Assembly (NCBI GenBank): GCA_018806915.1
Contig: JAGKQI010000087.1
Coordinates: 1,178,001-1,242,000 of the forward strand
Length of the DNA: 64,000 nucleotides
Direction of reading: 5' to 3'
From: Phytophthora colocasiae
Taxonomy: Eukaryota; Oomycota; Peronosporomycetes; Peronosporales; Peronosporaceae
Shown here: positions 30,735 to 40,837 of the stretch, one piece after another
Layout of the letters: each line of letters begins with the position of its first letter
How positions within the stretch are numbered: position 1 is the first letter of the stretch
Notes under the pieces: generated by a model
The model's database searches: none
What the model saw: only the letters and a program-made list of their open reading frames with translations
Told to the model about the DNA's origin: nothing
Program-made: the position numbers and the translations under genes

Positions 30735-31865
30735 AAAGTTTTCAGTGATAGTGCCTGCAAAGTAGCCACTGATGAATTGACCGACAGAGCGAACGTGACG
30801 CCTGTCAAACTCCACACCATAGTCAAAGGAGACTCGCACGTAGTGCAGAAGTAGCGACAATTCGTGCTCGGGTGTTGAACCAGTAAAGTGTTTAGTCAGA
30901 GCATATTCTCGTGCATGGTAAATCAGCCCATCAATCGGTTTGTGCTTGATCTCGAGTCGAGATTCTCGACAGGGGTCGCGCTTGAAACAAAAAAAAAATC
31001 ACCTCTCGATCCGGTTCAACGATGCGTTGCACGATCTGCTTCGACTTAACATCCGCTCGGGCATTCTTTGAGAATAATTCCATTATGAAGTCCTCGATGA
31101 TGGTATACGGTTGGTTCACCATGAAACAGTTAGATCAAGGCAAGCAAACACGTAGAACATCGATGTTTACCTTCGCTGCCTTTTCGTACAGCCCCCCCCC
31201 CCGCTTGCTGAAATGTTTTTCAACTCCCTTGAAATGGTTCTACACAACCTCCCCCGTTTCTCATAGGCCGAAAGGCAGTAGCTTGTTGGCGAACACTTCG
31301 ATGTATTTGCCATCTTCGCGAGATGTGAACGTCATCCGTAGGAATTTCTGCAGTCGAAAGTCCGCTAGCCGTAAACATCACATCGATCTCATGGTACGCA
31401 GTTCGAAGGTGATGGAACAGGTCCTGGAACTCCCCAATGTCACCTTGGAAATCCAACACGCATGTCGCTCGGCATTCAGCATGTTGCTCCTCCTTAGCCA
31501 AACGGAGTACTCCCTGTGGGTAAATATATGCACAACATTGGTAAGGAAAAGTATTTGCCTTCCTCTTGTGTAAGTTGTTTTCTCAATAGCGAACTCAACC
31601 CCGTTGCCAACTTCTTCTTCCTCTCCACTACACGTCTCAAGCGAGCATTTTTCCTTTGAGCCTCATCGCGTCTTCGTCTCTGCCGAGACGATATCTCTTT
31701 CCAGACTCTCGGCACTTGCACTGGTATTGCTGGCACGCTCAAACCCCGTCTTAACGCCATATTTGAGCTATGCAATTCTCGGTTGTTATTCGAGTTGTTA
31801 TGACAACTGGTTTTTAGATATGTTTTGCTACGGTACACAAAAATCAAGTCGACAATAACGAGCAC
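30735..31865 (-). pseudogene. M96/START-like protein pseudogene with basic coiled region
   Basis: On the minus strand, frames at 31865-31494, 31501-31220, 31122-30931 and 30860-30735 give consecutive pieces of one protein, each in a different phase. The first carries a basic, leucine-spaced segment (VWKEISSRQRRRR, then ENARL-like KNARLRRVVERKK) that resembles the N-terminal basic/coiled region common in the large oomycete M96 mating-specific and START-like families. Later pieces end in a hydrophobic/charged fold (SLLLHYVRVSFDYG). Three or more frameshifts make it a pseudogene. The family name is a best guess from memory of the pattern. Confidence 0.5.
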
Positions 31866-32142
31866 AATTCCTGGAAATTGAAAACTGTGAGTTGTCCTCA
31901 GTCCAGGAATTAACGCTTGGAGAGGGAATATGTGTTGTGTTTCGACACGATGAGTATGCTTGTTCGCGGGTTCTATTTAGCTTTCACTGAGCATTAGGGG
32001 ATGGATTCACGATGAAATTGTCCTGTTCTTATATCATTTGGTTGCCCCCCTAATACAAGGCTGTACCGCCCTTTATTGAAGGCGATCGGAATTCTGAGAA
32101 CAAAAAGGGGGAAAACCGATCTTTCGAAGAATCAGACGCAAG
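31866..32142. promoter_or_regulatory. 5' flank of cysteine protease gene
   Basis: About 275 bp before the protease start and after the M96-like relic. No defined element is recognised. Confidence 0.3.
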
Positions 32143-33282
32143 ATGAAGGTGTTCGGCTCGCTCTTCGCTGCTACTGCAGCTCTCGCTTCCACCAACGCAT
32201 TGACCACCGATTTGCCCTCGTCTCTAAGCTCCAGTCAACAGCAGACATGGGAGGATTTTGTGGACTACGCGCTCGACTACGAGAAGGACTACCGTTACTA
32301 TTCGAATGAACAGGATCTGGTTCAACTGCGTTTCCAAGCGTTCGCAACGAATTTGGAACGTATCCAGACGCACAACGAGGCTTATGAGCGTGGAGAACAC
32401 AGCTTCACGTTGGGCCTTAACGATCTCGCGGATCTGACGGACTCAGAGTACAAACAGCTTCTGAGCTACCGAGCCAACCAGTCCAAGACCTCAGGCGCCT
32501 CCGAGACATTCGTCAAGCCTGAGAATGTCGAGGACCTCCCCGCCACTTGGGACTGGCGTGACCACAGCGCTGTCACGCCTGTGAAGAACCAGGGTCAGTG
32601 TGGATCGTGCTGGGCCTTCTCGGCTGTGGCGGCCATGGAATGTGCTTATGCTCTTACCACTGGCACATTGGAGTCGTTCTCGGAGCAGGAGCTAGTCGAC
32701 TGCACCCTTAACGGCATCGACACCTGCAACCACGGAGGAGAGATGAGTGAGGGTTATGAAGAGATCATTAACAATCACAAGGGGAAGATCGACCGTGAGG
32801 AAGACTACGAGTACACCGCTGAGTCCAAGGGTGTGTGCAACGCCAAGGACGACAAGGCTATTGGCCACTTCACGTCGTATGCCAACATCACCTCTGGAGA
32901 TGAAGGTGCCTTGCAAGCTGCTATTGCCACTAAGGGCGTGCAGGCTGTCGCGATCGATGCGAGCAGCTTCACGTTCCAGTTGTACCGCCATGGCGTGTAC
33001 AGTTGGCCACTGTGCGGCAATGCACCGGACGCACTTGACCACGGTGTGGCTGCAGCTGGCTATGGCGTCTACAAGACGAAGGACTATTGGCTCGTCAAGA
33101 ACTCGTGGGGCAATTCGTGGGGCATGAAGGGCTACATCATGATGAGCCGCAACAAGGACAACCAGTGCGGCATCGCCACGGACGCCACGTACCCAATTAT
33201 GACTAAGGAAGAGGAGGTGTTCGCTGAGATAGAGGACCGCGCTATTGTTCTGGAGTCGACCGAGGTGGCCAGCATCATGTAA
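32143..33282 (+). CDS. Secreted papain-like cysteine protease (C1A)
   Basis: This 379-residue protein has a signal peptide (about residues 1-19), an I29-type inhibitory propeptide (residues 35-95, with the ERFNIN-like helix pattern around LRFQAFATNLERI), and a mature C1A peptidase from about residue 133 (LPATWDWRD). The catalytic set is complete: Gln150/152 region GQCGSCWAFS with Cys156, His300 (LDHGVAAAGYG) and Asn320 (KNSWGNSWG). Extra Cys pairs fit the family's disulfides. Such cathepsin-like enzymes are secreted or lysosomal and degrade proteins, in pathogens often host ones. The C-terminal ~30 residues after the catalytic domain are acidic. No intron is seen. Confidence 0.95.
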   Translation: MKVFGSLFAATAALASTNALTTDLPSSLSSSQQQTWEDFVDYALDYEKDYRYYSNEQDLVQLRFQAFATNLERIQTHNEAYERGEHSFTLGLNDLADLTDSEYKQLLSYRANQSKTSGASETFVKPENVEDLPATWDWRDHSAVTPVKNQGQCGSCWAFSAVAAMECAYALTTGTLESFSEQELVDCTLNGIDTCNHGGEMSEGYEEIINNHKGKIDREEDYEYTAESKGVCNAKDDKAIGHFTSYANITSGDEGALQAAIATKGVQAVAIDASSFTFQLYRHGVYSWPLCGNAPDALDHGVAAAGYGVYKTKDYWLVKNSWGNSWGMKGYIMMSRNKDNQCGIATDATYPIMTKEEEVFAEIEDRAIVLESTEVASIM

Positions 33283-34740
33283 GCAAGGTTTCATAGCCGT
33301 CCTTTTGGCTGTGGTTACGAATGCACACATTGTATTGCTTTCCTTTACCCCTGTTGATTGTTGGCCTGGAGCAAGTCCAAGTTGGCTCCTACACTGCCCC
33401 TTCAATCTAGAGGCAATTCCTTGACTGTGCCGTAAACTACCTAAAAGATTGCTCCATACCCAATTAATCGTACTGGACAGGATCTGCATCATCAAAATCC
33501 GCTCGCAGTTAGTACTTCTCTATGCGATCAAAGCTGTGCCCACCAGTGATGGCCCATTACTAGTTTGACACGCACGTTCTTCTTGTAATGTCATGCTCGT
33601 GTTGAAACTCCTTCTCCGTTACAGTTGATCAAACAAAGTCTAACTATTTCTAGCTAATCTTTGTCGTGGGCTCGCTGTAACCCGAGTTATGATGATGTTG
33701 TATGCAGCGTTCACGCGAGATTGCAGTCGCCAAACCTCAAGTGGAGTCTGGAACAATATCCGCAGGTCTAGAAGTGTAGCTCGTTCGCACAGTTCTTGAT
33801 CTTGGCGGTGGCACAGTCAAATACTAGTAATCGTTTGGTTCTCGCGAGAATCTTCCCTTACTTACCGGATCGGTGACCGCGAATGTCCTTGATCTCGATC
33901 ACGCAAGCTGTCCAGGTGATCTCGACCAACGTGTGCGCTGCTCCTTGAGTAAGTTTGAGACTGAGGAGGATTTTAAGGTTGTTTCAAGGTTGGCACTTTA
34001 GCAAAAGGAAGACTAGGTAAATTGTTCTTCACCCTTCGTACAAACAAGAGTGTCAAACCTAGAGAAATACCAACTCCTTCTCCTAAAATGGGTCATCGAA
34101 AATGGCACTCGTGTACCATTTATGCTGTGTGTCCAGGCCTAAATTTGCTTACAAATGCCAAGATCGATTCGGACTTCAAGCGTCACATCGCAGCCAAAGC
34201 GCCGGATTTTCAAGACAAGATCTCCTCCTAACAGGAGTCCTGCAAGTATAACGACGGCACTGGCCCACACTACGTGCCGTAGAAGATGAAATATTGCGGA
34301 CAAGCTTGCGTCGGAAGAACGCTGACCAGTATCCACGCCCGCCACTTGAAGTGTAGCCCTCGAGTGACGTCGCCCCGTTTTCGACTGCCCCAGGAATGAC
34401 GTAAGCGTGTCTTTCTCCCAAGCAGCACGCCCCCAATCTGTGACGCGTCGCAATCTTCCTTCATTTTAATTGAACAAAATGAAATGGGTTCATCCTTACT
34501 CATTCGTCAAAATCAATTCTAAAATCATGGATTGGCTAAATGCCCTTGCTTGACAGAGGCGGGACTACGCACGTCGCGTCATGTCTCGCGATCGTACTTA
34601 GTGCCATCAACCCTCACTTTTCCAGTGTCCATTGCTTGCTTCCCAACGAGTGGACCTTTTCAAGGGCAGTTTCCCCCCTCCCGTGTTCGCCCTACGATGC
34701 ATTTCCCATTTCGCCACAAGCTTCGAACGTGTCATTAGCC
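33283..34740. other. Intergenic holding one arm of a long inverted repeat
   Basis: No gene seen. About 33611-34050 is the left arm of an inverted repeat (separate entry). The remainder up to 34740 should contain the promoter of the small acidic protein gene. Confidence 0.5.
33611..34050 (+). repeat. Long inverted repeat, left arm
   Basis: Reading from CCGTTACAGTTGATC through the CGTGGGCTCGCTGTAACCCGAG phrase to TTGTTCTTCACCCTTCGTAC, this matches the reverse complement of about 37460-37948 over most of its length, with substitutions and small indels. The arms enclose the small acidic protein gene and the C2-like gene. They look like two copies of one repeat element (MITE or solo LTR) in opposite orientation. 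Confidence 0.8.
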
Positions 34741-35038
34741 ATGGAAAGCGTAACTACCAGCAACAACGCCCAAGTGCAGATCAGCTCCTTCGTGTCGCTC
34801 GATGCCGACGACGAGATGGCGCAGCTTATCCTCGAGGTATGTACAGTACCAATGTGCCACTGCTGTTCTACGATGCATTTCACTAAACGGTTCGATTTTT
34901 TTTCCCCAATTGCAGGAACTTTCATACATGCGGCACTCGTTCAAGGGAATGGCGGCTGAAATCGCCAGCTCCCCATCGAGCACTTCGTCCACGGGCCTCA
35001 ATGCCATTTCGGAAGACGACGAAGAGGAGGAAGAATAG
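34741..35038 (+). CDS. Small acidic-tailed protein (two exons), unknown
   Basis: Exon 1 (34741-34836) and exon 2 (34916-35038) are joined across a 79-bp intron (GTATGT...TTGCAG). The phase is clean: 32 codons, then 40 codons and a stop. The predicted 72-residue protein has a short amphipathic helix-like middle (AQLILEELSYMRHSFKGM), a Ser/Thr-rich linker and an acidic tail of Glu and Asp. I do not recognise it. The splice signals and acidic tail make a real gene likely, possibly a small regulatory protein that binds a basic partner. Role unknown. Confidence 0.6.
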
Positions 35039-35922
35039 ACTGGCAATAGCTAGTCAATCGAATATCATTCAATAGAGACCCACGCGATGAGGGACGGGTG
35101 CATCACGCGGCCAAAACTCATGCAGACCGCACTGCAAGTGGATGCCATCGAGGGGACTGCAGTGCCGGTATAAGCACGACCGCACGAGTAGAAACCCAGG
35201 ATAGCAAATTGCAATGCGTTATTTATTGGAAATCAATGCAGTTTCTTGTCTACTTCTGGCGGTGTATGGGATGCATTTGCCGTTTCTGGTGGTCGGTGTG
35301 GGCGTTTTTGTTGAGGTAGCAGCGAGTTCTGGTGGTGGTGATGGATCGGAAAGATGACGTTGGAACTCTGCCCATATGACACATCGATCTTGAAAAGATC
35401 TCATCCTGAATTTGTTGTTGAATGGATATCCTTCGTATGGTGCCGTCTCGAAAGAATATTTTGAAAATAGTTACATGTATTGTTGGCACACAGGTGTTGC
35501 ATGATCAATACGTAGCTACCCGTGTCTACGACGGAGTGCTTGACTTTAAACTACAGACTGCTTGACTCTCTACTACTCCCTCTTCCAACGTAGATGCTAT
35601 CCCGGGCCCCATTTCATACGTAAAAGTCCAGCGTATGTAGCAAAAAGTGTGGCAGAATCTCTGTCGAGAAATGGGCGAGACACCCAACGGTTGTGATCTC
35701 ATTCAGCGCCTGCGCCATGATTCCTTAGCTGCATCTGTGGTAAAGTCTTACGGCGTAAGTAAATATCTACATAACTCAGCAAAGAGGATGCCAAATGCTT
35801 TGAATAATATTCATATTATGGTAAGTCAAAGGATTGCAGTAGACGAAGTTGATCTGCGACCAAAGAATTTACAGTATTGTATCGCAAGGCTTACGCGAAG
35901 CTGGTCTAGGTACAAGGCTAAG
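35039..35922. other. Intergenic with unconvincing open frame
   Basis: A plus-strand frame at 35647-36015 has 122 codons but overlaps the end of the C2-like gene on the other strand and shows no domain. I see no firm feature here. Confidence 0.4.
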
Positions 35923-37152
35923 TTAAAAAGACGGCGCCTGGCGTCCAAATGGCAGATCTCGCGGCTTGCCGTCTTTGTCTGTGAACAGCCACTTTTCGAT
36001 CGCTTGGAGTGTTGACGGCGTCTTCTGTGGGTTTGTAGAAAGCGGACGAGCAGTTCGTCTTGGTCGTCGCTGAGGCGTAGTTTGCCGTTGTTTGAAAGGG
36101 AAAAACTGACTCGACGTCATGCCTCCAGCCTCACCAGAAAATGCGCCACTTTGTGCCGTAGGTTCTGTCTTAGTAGCAGAAGTGGGAGCACTCGATGGAG
36201 CTGCAGGTAGCAACCAATTCGCAATGCGATCTGATAGCGAGTTCACCTGCTTCTCTGACTCTGTAACACGCTGTCTCTTGGCACGAGGAGCTTCGTGCAT
36301 CTCCATGTTCATCGACACATTTTCCACGCATTCCCTTTTCCGCATAGAGGGTGGGAACAATTCAACCAACGAAAACCTGGTAGACGCCGTTCGTTCTGGC
36401 GTATTCTCGGGAACAACCTCCGTGCCTTGCAACGGTTTAGATTGTGACATTCGCGTACTGGTTGGTTCTGGTGTCGGTAACCCCAGTAAATTTTGATGGC
36501 GTCCAAGGAACAAATGCAGTTCGTTCGCTTGATTCTGCAACAACTCGAGTTCCAATTCCAAAGCGGAAATTGGCGATCGCTGGAATCTACAACTGAAGAG
36601 AATTTCACTAATTGTAGTCTTGTCATGCTTGCTGAGTGTGTGCCATTTCTCCATACGCCGTTGATCCTGCAGTCTCGCCAATGGTAAAATGAATGTACCC
36701 AGTACTTCATCCGACCCAATCCGTTCTTCCTGCATGACATCGACTCTTAACGTTCCAACTGCTGCTGGAAGGCCTTCAAAAAGCAAGGAACTATTCCACC
36801 TCGGATCGTATCCAATCGGTATCTTGGGGGTCATCTTCTGCTCCATAATTGTGGTTCTCTGCAACTGTTCTTCCTCGATGTTGTTGATAGCTGCTGCTGC
36901 CACCACTTCAACTGTCACTCGGGCATAAGTACGTTGACCAGAAAGGAACCCCGCCTTAAAGAGCATATTGCGTCCAGCATCCACCTTCACCTCCAGTCTT
37001 GCAACACTTAATCCATTGTCTAAGCGCTCGTCGACACCCGTCACAGGGTTGTAGCGTAATTCATGCTGCAATTGGCGCAATTCTGCACTTTTAGCGGCCC
37101 GCGTCTCGTCCAAACGGCGGATACGCTCCGCCACATCATCCACAGCACTCAT
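35923..37152 (-). CDS. C2-like domain protein, unknown function
   Basis: This single-exon frame encodes 409 residues. The N-terminal 35 residues form a charged helix. Residues about 45-190 look like a C2 beta-sandwich (LEVKVDAGRNMLF...YARVTVE...WNSSLLFEGL...TLRVDVMQEE...DEVLGTFILPL), the pattern of lipid- or protein-binding C2 domains. The Asp-rich calcium loops are not clearly present. A leucine-rich helix follows (SALELELELLQNQANEL), then a long Ser/Thr/Pro-rich low-complexity part with a basic cluster (PRAKRQRV) that may be a nuclear signal. Two Trp/Leu motifs (SDRIANWLLP and LQAIEKWLF) end the protein and may be a short repeat for binding a partner. The upstream sequence is C-rich on this strand (37150-37200). 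Confidence 0.7.
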   Translation of the reverse strand: MSAVDDVAERIRRLDETRAAKSAELRQLQHELRYNPVTGVDERLDNGLSVARLEVKVDAGRNMLFKAGFLSGQRTYARVTVEVVAAAAINNIEEEQLQRTTIMEQKMTPKIPIGYDPRWNSSLLFEGLPAAVGTLRVDVMQEERIGSDEVLGTFILPLARLQDQRRMEKWHTLSKHDKTTISEILFSCRFQRSPISALELELELLQNQANELHLFLGRHQNLLGLPTPEPTSTRMSQSKPLQGTEVVPENTPERTASTRFSLVELFPPSMRKRECVENVSMNMEMHEAPRAKRQRVTESEKQVNSLSDRIANWLLPAAPSSAPTSATKTEPTAQSGAFSGEAGGMTSSQFFPFKQRQTTPQRRPRRTARPLSTNPQKTPSTLQAIEKWLFTDKDGKPRDLPFGRQAPSF

Positions 37153-37459
37153 GGAGGAGGAGGGGGGGGCGGGGGGGAGAGATACTTGGGAGGGGGAGGG
37201 AAGCGGACTACGGGTACTGTGGGTTGGCTTTTAGCTCAAAGTAACTGCGGAAAAGGTGGCGAGGACTTTATTTAGCGCGGACCAATCAGATCGTTCAAAA
37301 CCGGTAGCCAGCCGGAATCGTCTTGAGGTTGACGTGAATACCCAGGTGGATCATTGATAGTCATGATAAATATGTCTGGTAGGTGGTTATAAATCAGCGG
37401 GTTTGAACTGCGCTGGGCTTGTGGTTGACGACAGTTGCCGCCTTGATACTCTCCATCCT
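37153..37459. promoter_or_regulatory. 5' flank of C2-like gene
   Basis: Shows a strongly G-rich tract on the plus strand (about 37150-37200), meaning a C-rich leader on the gene's strand. No other element recognised. Confidence 0.3.
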
Positions 37460-37948
37460 GTTTGTACGAAGGGTGAAGAACAACTTTTGCTATATGAGGT
37501 GCCAACAACCTTAAAATCCTACTCAGTCTCAAAATTTACTCAGTGAGAAGCAAGGGGATCTGGGGTCGCCACGCGTTGGCCCTAGATCCAGGCCTGGACG
37601 CATTCATGACTGGAGGGGATCTGTGCGACAGCAGCGTTCACGTCACCTGGACATCGAGCAGCAGACGCACAGCCTAAGATCAAGGACATCCGCGGTCACT
37701 GATCTGGTAAGCAAGGGAAGATTTTCGCGAGAACCAAGCGAATATTTGATTGTGCTACCGCCAAGATCAAGAACTGTGCGAACGAACTACACTTCTAGAC
37801 CTGCGGATATTGTTCCAGACTCCACTTGAGGTTTGGCGACTGCAATCTCGTGGCTGATCGTGACGTGAACGCTGCATGCATGCAACATCATCATAACTCG
37901 GGTTACAGCGAGCCCACGACAGAGAAACTTTGTTAGATCAACTGTAAC
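37460..37948 (-). repeat. Long inverted repeat, right arm
   Basis: Reverse-complement partner of 33611-34050. It ends at GATCAACTGTAACGG, eight bases before the TA duplication of the pogo-like element. Confidence 0.8.
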
Positions 37949-38698
37949 GGATGAACTAACGTAGAATACCGAATAGTACGCGGCGTTCTATTGTTATTAA
38001 ACGCCCTCTTCAACCAACTAGGGCGTTGTATTTGATGGGCGTTCAATTCGTAGGGAGCTCTATTCGATTCCGCATTGTCGAGTACAATAAAAACAACGAA
38101 CAATGAATTTACCATCAACGCCAGCAAATGGATTTAGTGTTATGTTCTTCGAGAGCTACTCATCGATGCAGATCTCATCGAGCGCGTCCAGCAGCTCGCT
38201 GGAGCTGTCGCCGCCATTGTCACTGTCGCTGTTGTCATTGAGTGTGGCCCAGGCCACTCGAAATTGTGAACCGTAGACGTCATGCTTACTGATGGACCAG
38301 TCGTTTGGATCGTCAATGAACCCGCACTTTCCAATGCTCTTTTGCACGACGCTGTCAGGAACCTGGCGCCATGCACTCGACACCCACGAAACCACTGTCT
38401 CCAAGGGGGGAGGGCGTGGGTTTCCGGCCCGGGTATAGCTCACTTGGCCTGAACATTTCCACTGGTCGATGAGCACCGACATGTGATCCTTAAGAGCATC
38501 TCCAGCGGCAGGTCTTAAAGACGGTTTTATCTTAAAAGTAGCGCGATTAAGACTCGGCCAAGTCTTAAAGCCCCCAGCGGCAAGTCCTATCCCAGGTTTT
38601 AACTTCACGAGGTCTTAACGGATGAGACTTGGGTCTCAAATTAAGACTCGAGTTTTAACGAAGGATGGCTTCAAAGTCGAATCGTCGCCAGAAGGATC

Positions 38699-39355
38699 AT
38701 GGGGAAGGGCTCGGTGTGGAGCGAGTTTGAAACTGTGGAGCTGTGTGCTGCGTGGCTGGCAACTTCAGAAGACCCAATACGAGGAGCAGGACAGAAGAAG
38801 GCAACGTTCTTTGAGCGTGTTTACGAGCAGTGGTGCAAAAATGTTGGCTCAGAAGTGGATCAGCGCTCGGAAAAAGCCATTGTAGGCCGATGGAAGAAGA
38901 TGCAGCCGGACGTGACAAAGTTCGAGGGGATTTTCCTGAAGCTAAAGAGCCAAGAGCGTTCGGGTTGGAGTGAGCAGATGTACGTTGAAAACGCGGCGAA
39001 GATCTTTCAAGAGCGCGCGAAACAACCCTTTGAGTACCTTGCGGCTTGGAAGGAGCTGCGCGATAAGCCAAAATGGACTAGGAAAACGAATACGACTATC
39101 AACAAGCGCAAGTCAGCTGAGCCTGGCTCATTGGCTCGGCCTGAAGGTCAAAAAGCTGCTAAGAAGAGAGTGAAAAGCGACGCTGGCTTAGCGGACGACG
39201 TTCATGCGCGCTTTGTGGCTGCGTCGGAGAAAAAGGCAGATATATTGGAGCAGCAACTTGCAGCATTTTCCGCTAGCAGCATCTCCAAATCAAATTGTGT
39301 CGGTTGTCGAAGATATTCAGGTCCGAAAATGCGCATGATAGCGCTGCAAAAGTAA
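38699..39355 (+). CDS. Harbinger-associated Myb/SANT-like DNA-binding protein (3' altered)
   Basis: Predicted 218 residues. Residues 5-75 form a SANT-like trihelix (WSEFETVELCAAWL...GRWKKMQPDVTKF), as in the DNA-binding partner proteins of PIF/Harbinger transposons. A basic region (KPKWTRKTN, KKRVKS) and a coiled part follow. The last ~25 codons, from about 39295, run antisense through what is transposase sequence on the other strand, so the natural C-terminus was probably lost in the internal deletion. The element's transposase is not functional, so this protein could serve other copies only. Confidence 0.65.
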   Translation: MGKGSVWSEFETVELCAAWLATSEDPIRGAGQKKATFFERVYEQWCKNVGSEVDQRSEKAIVGRWKKMQPDVTKFEGIFLKLKSQERSGWSEQMYVENAAKIFQERAKQPFEYLAAWKELRDKPKWTRKTNTTINKRKSAEPGSLARPEGQKAAKKRVKSDAGLADDVHARFVAASEKKADILEQQLAAFSASSISKSNCVGCRRYSGPKMRMIALQK

Positions 39356-39903
39356 CGCATAGTTTCCATTACCGTAGATTCGCCGATGCGTATTAATTCG
39401 TCGAGTTGATCGGCGCATGCACCGTACGCAAGCATGCGTAGTGCGCAAGTCACTTTTTGCTCAGGAAGAAAGCCTAGGAGACCAGTAGCATCCGCACGTT
39501 GTGTGAAATAGTTGCTCTCGCTGTCTTCCACGAGAGCGACAACAATTCGCTCGAAGAGGCAGCGTCGCATCCTAAACCTGCGGCGGAAATCACCTGCATG
39601 AACGCAGCAGATTAGTTCTGTCCATTATACCGAAAAGCATGGTTTCGTACGTGCATCGTAAGTCGGATTCTCACCGAAGTAGTCTGCCATCAACTCTTTC
39701 CCCCATTTGGCTCGTTGTCGCTCCTTGGCCGCGCGCTTTCCCGGCACTGATCCACCGTGCTTGCGCTTGGTGCATCCATGTATCGTCGGCAAGATAATTA
39801 ACCGAAAGTATTCGTCATCTGAGTCGTCTTCACCCTCCAGTGCCCCTGCCATCCACGGTGAGGATGCCATTCGTTTGGTCTTGGCCGCTCGCGAAACGGG
39901 CAA
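39202..39903 (-). pseudogene. Harbinger transposase, catalytic domain deleted
   Basis: Exon 1 (39903-39651) has the acidic N-terminus and the KERQRAKWGKELMADYF segment. A 57-bp intron (39650-39594, GTACGA...TGCAG) follows; exon 2 begins at 39593 with RRRFRMRRCLFERIV and continues through LGFLPEQK...LRMLAYG, as in the N-terminal half of Harbinger transposases. After YLRQPT (about 39303) the frame enters reverse sequence of the SANT-like gene and ends at 39202, so the DDE catalytic domain is missing. Confidence 0.7.
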
Positions 39904-40524
39904 CAGGTTGAAATAGGACTTTTGGTTAAGACTCCCCGCTGGGAAAAAAATCCACGTGTCAGGTCTTATTTAAAACTGGGGTCTTAATGCTAGCCAAAGG
40001 TCGCCGTTGAGACCTCGTATAAGACTTGCCGCTGGAGGTGCTCTAAACGACTTAAAAATGCCCACATCACCAGCCTGAAGACAAGGAGTTAGGCCGCCAG
40101 GAATAACGGCCATCTTGATGCCTTGTCCTCGCAACGCTTTTTCACTTCTTCGCCAATATGCGCTCTCATGGAATCTCAAACAACCTACTGGCCTTTTGTT
40201 TGAGTAACTTGCGGGAATCGCTTGTTTTTTATGCTGCTTTCGTCTAGCTGGCATCTTGGCGAATGATGCAAAACAAACATGCTGCTCGCGTGTCTGGGGA
40301 GGATTCACGGGTGGATGAGCATTGTCAGACTTGTTACAGCTGCAGAGAACTGGAATTCTGCTAAGTCAAACTGCCGAGAAAATCAGCTTTGTTGACTACA
40401 GTGTTTAATTAAGAGGGCGTTCAATTTGAGCGCGTTCTATTCTTTGTATAACGCCCTCGGAGACCGCGTTCAATTCGTAGGGCGTTGTATTACTTTACCG
40501 CGTACTATTCGGTATTCTACGTTA

Positions 40525-40837
40525 CATGTACGTGCCAAAATCCCAATAATAACACCGAGATTTAATGTGGTGTGTTCAACGTAACATTTGAAGTAACGCC
40601 ACAGAAGTAACGCGCTTGAAAAATACGCGCACTTCCGATTGGCCTACAAATACGCATTAAGACAAGACAAGTTTCATTGGTCCAAAATCATAATTAAAGT
40701 TGTTGATTGGCTGAAACCGTGTGCCGGTCACAAAAACATGGAGCCCGGTGGTCTCGCCACCACCGCCCCCCGTTCCTCCGGCCCTCGTCCGCCCGTTCAG
40801 TGCCAGAAATCCCTCGGAACCTGCTCGATTGATCACT
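40525..40837. promoter_or_regulatory. 5' flank of COX6B
   Basis: About 310 bp between the pogo-like insertion and the COX6B start. It contains the promoter by position; an upstream in-frame ATG at 40721 would add a Pro-rich extension not typical of COX6B. Confidence 0.4.

Larger units (their letters stand above)
38494..40043. mobile_element. PIF/Harbinger DNA transposon nested in the pogo-like element
   Basis: Length 1550 bp. Imperfect terminal inverted repeats (GAGCAYCTCCAGCGGCARG...) are flanked by TAA duplications (38491-38493 and 40044-40046), typical of PIF/Harbinger. It carries a plus-strand SANT/Myb-like gene and a minus-strand transposase N-terminus, the usual two-gene layout, but the catalytic DDE part is deleted. 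The subterminal regions are rich in TCTTAA/TTAAGA words. Confidence 0.88.
38156..40308 (-). pseudogene. pogo-like DDE transposase, split by nested element and decayed
   Basis: The 5' part (40308 to about 40047) has a basic N-terminal start (MPARRKQHKK) and the DDE_1 region end (KMAVIPGGLTPCLQAGDVG) where the family has VIPGGLT..LQPLDV. The 3' part (38490 to 38156) continues directly after the nested element with the usual C-terminal pattern (LIDQW...WVSSAW..VP...SIGKCGF) and an acidic tail. Just before the catalytic-region DSMRAH motif there is a TGA where Trp is typical, and a one-base shift follows, so the reading is broken twice even without the nested element. Most of the DNA-binding and first catalytic segments are deleted. 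Confidence 0.75.
37959..40522 (-). mobile_element. pogo-like Tc1/mariner DNA transposon, host of a nested element
   Basis: Perfect terminal inverted repeats of about 25 bp start ACGTAGAATACC (37959-37983 and 40498-40522) and are flanked by TA duplications (37957-37958, 40523-40524), as expected for this superfamily. The interior encodes, on the minus strand, broken DDE transposase (separate entry). Without the nested Harbinger element it would be about 1.0 kb, so the original transposase has lost internal sequence. Subterminal repeats contain GGGCGTTCAATTCG and related words. Confidence 0.88.

Noticed and set aside
32692..33495. A 267-codon minus-strand frame over the cysteine protease
   Set aside because: Antisense shadow of a gene with all catalytic residues intact.
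35647..36015. A 122-codon plus-strand frame
   Set aside because: It overlaps the 3' end of the C2-like gene on the other strand and has no recognisable domain, though a coding role cannot be ruled out.
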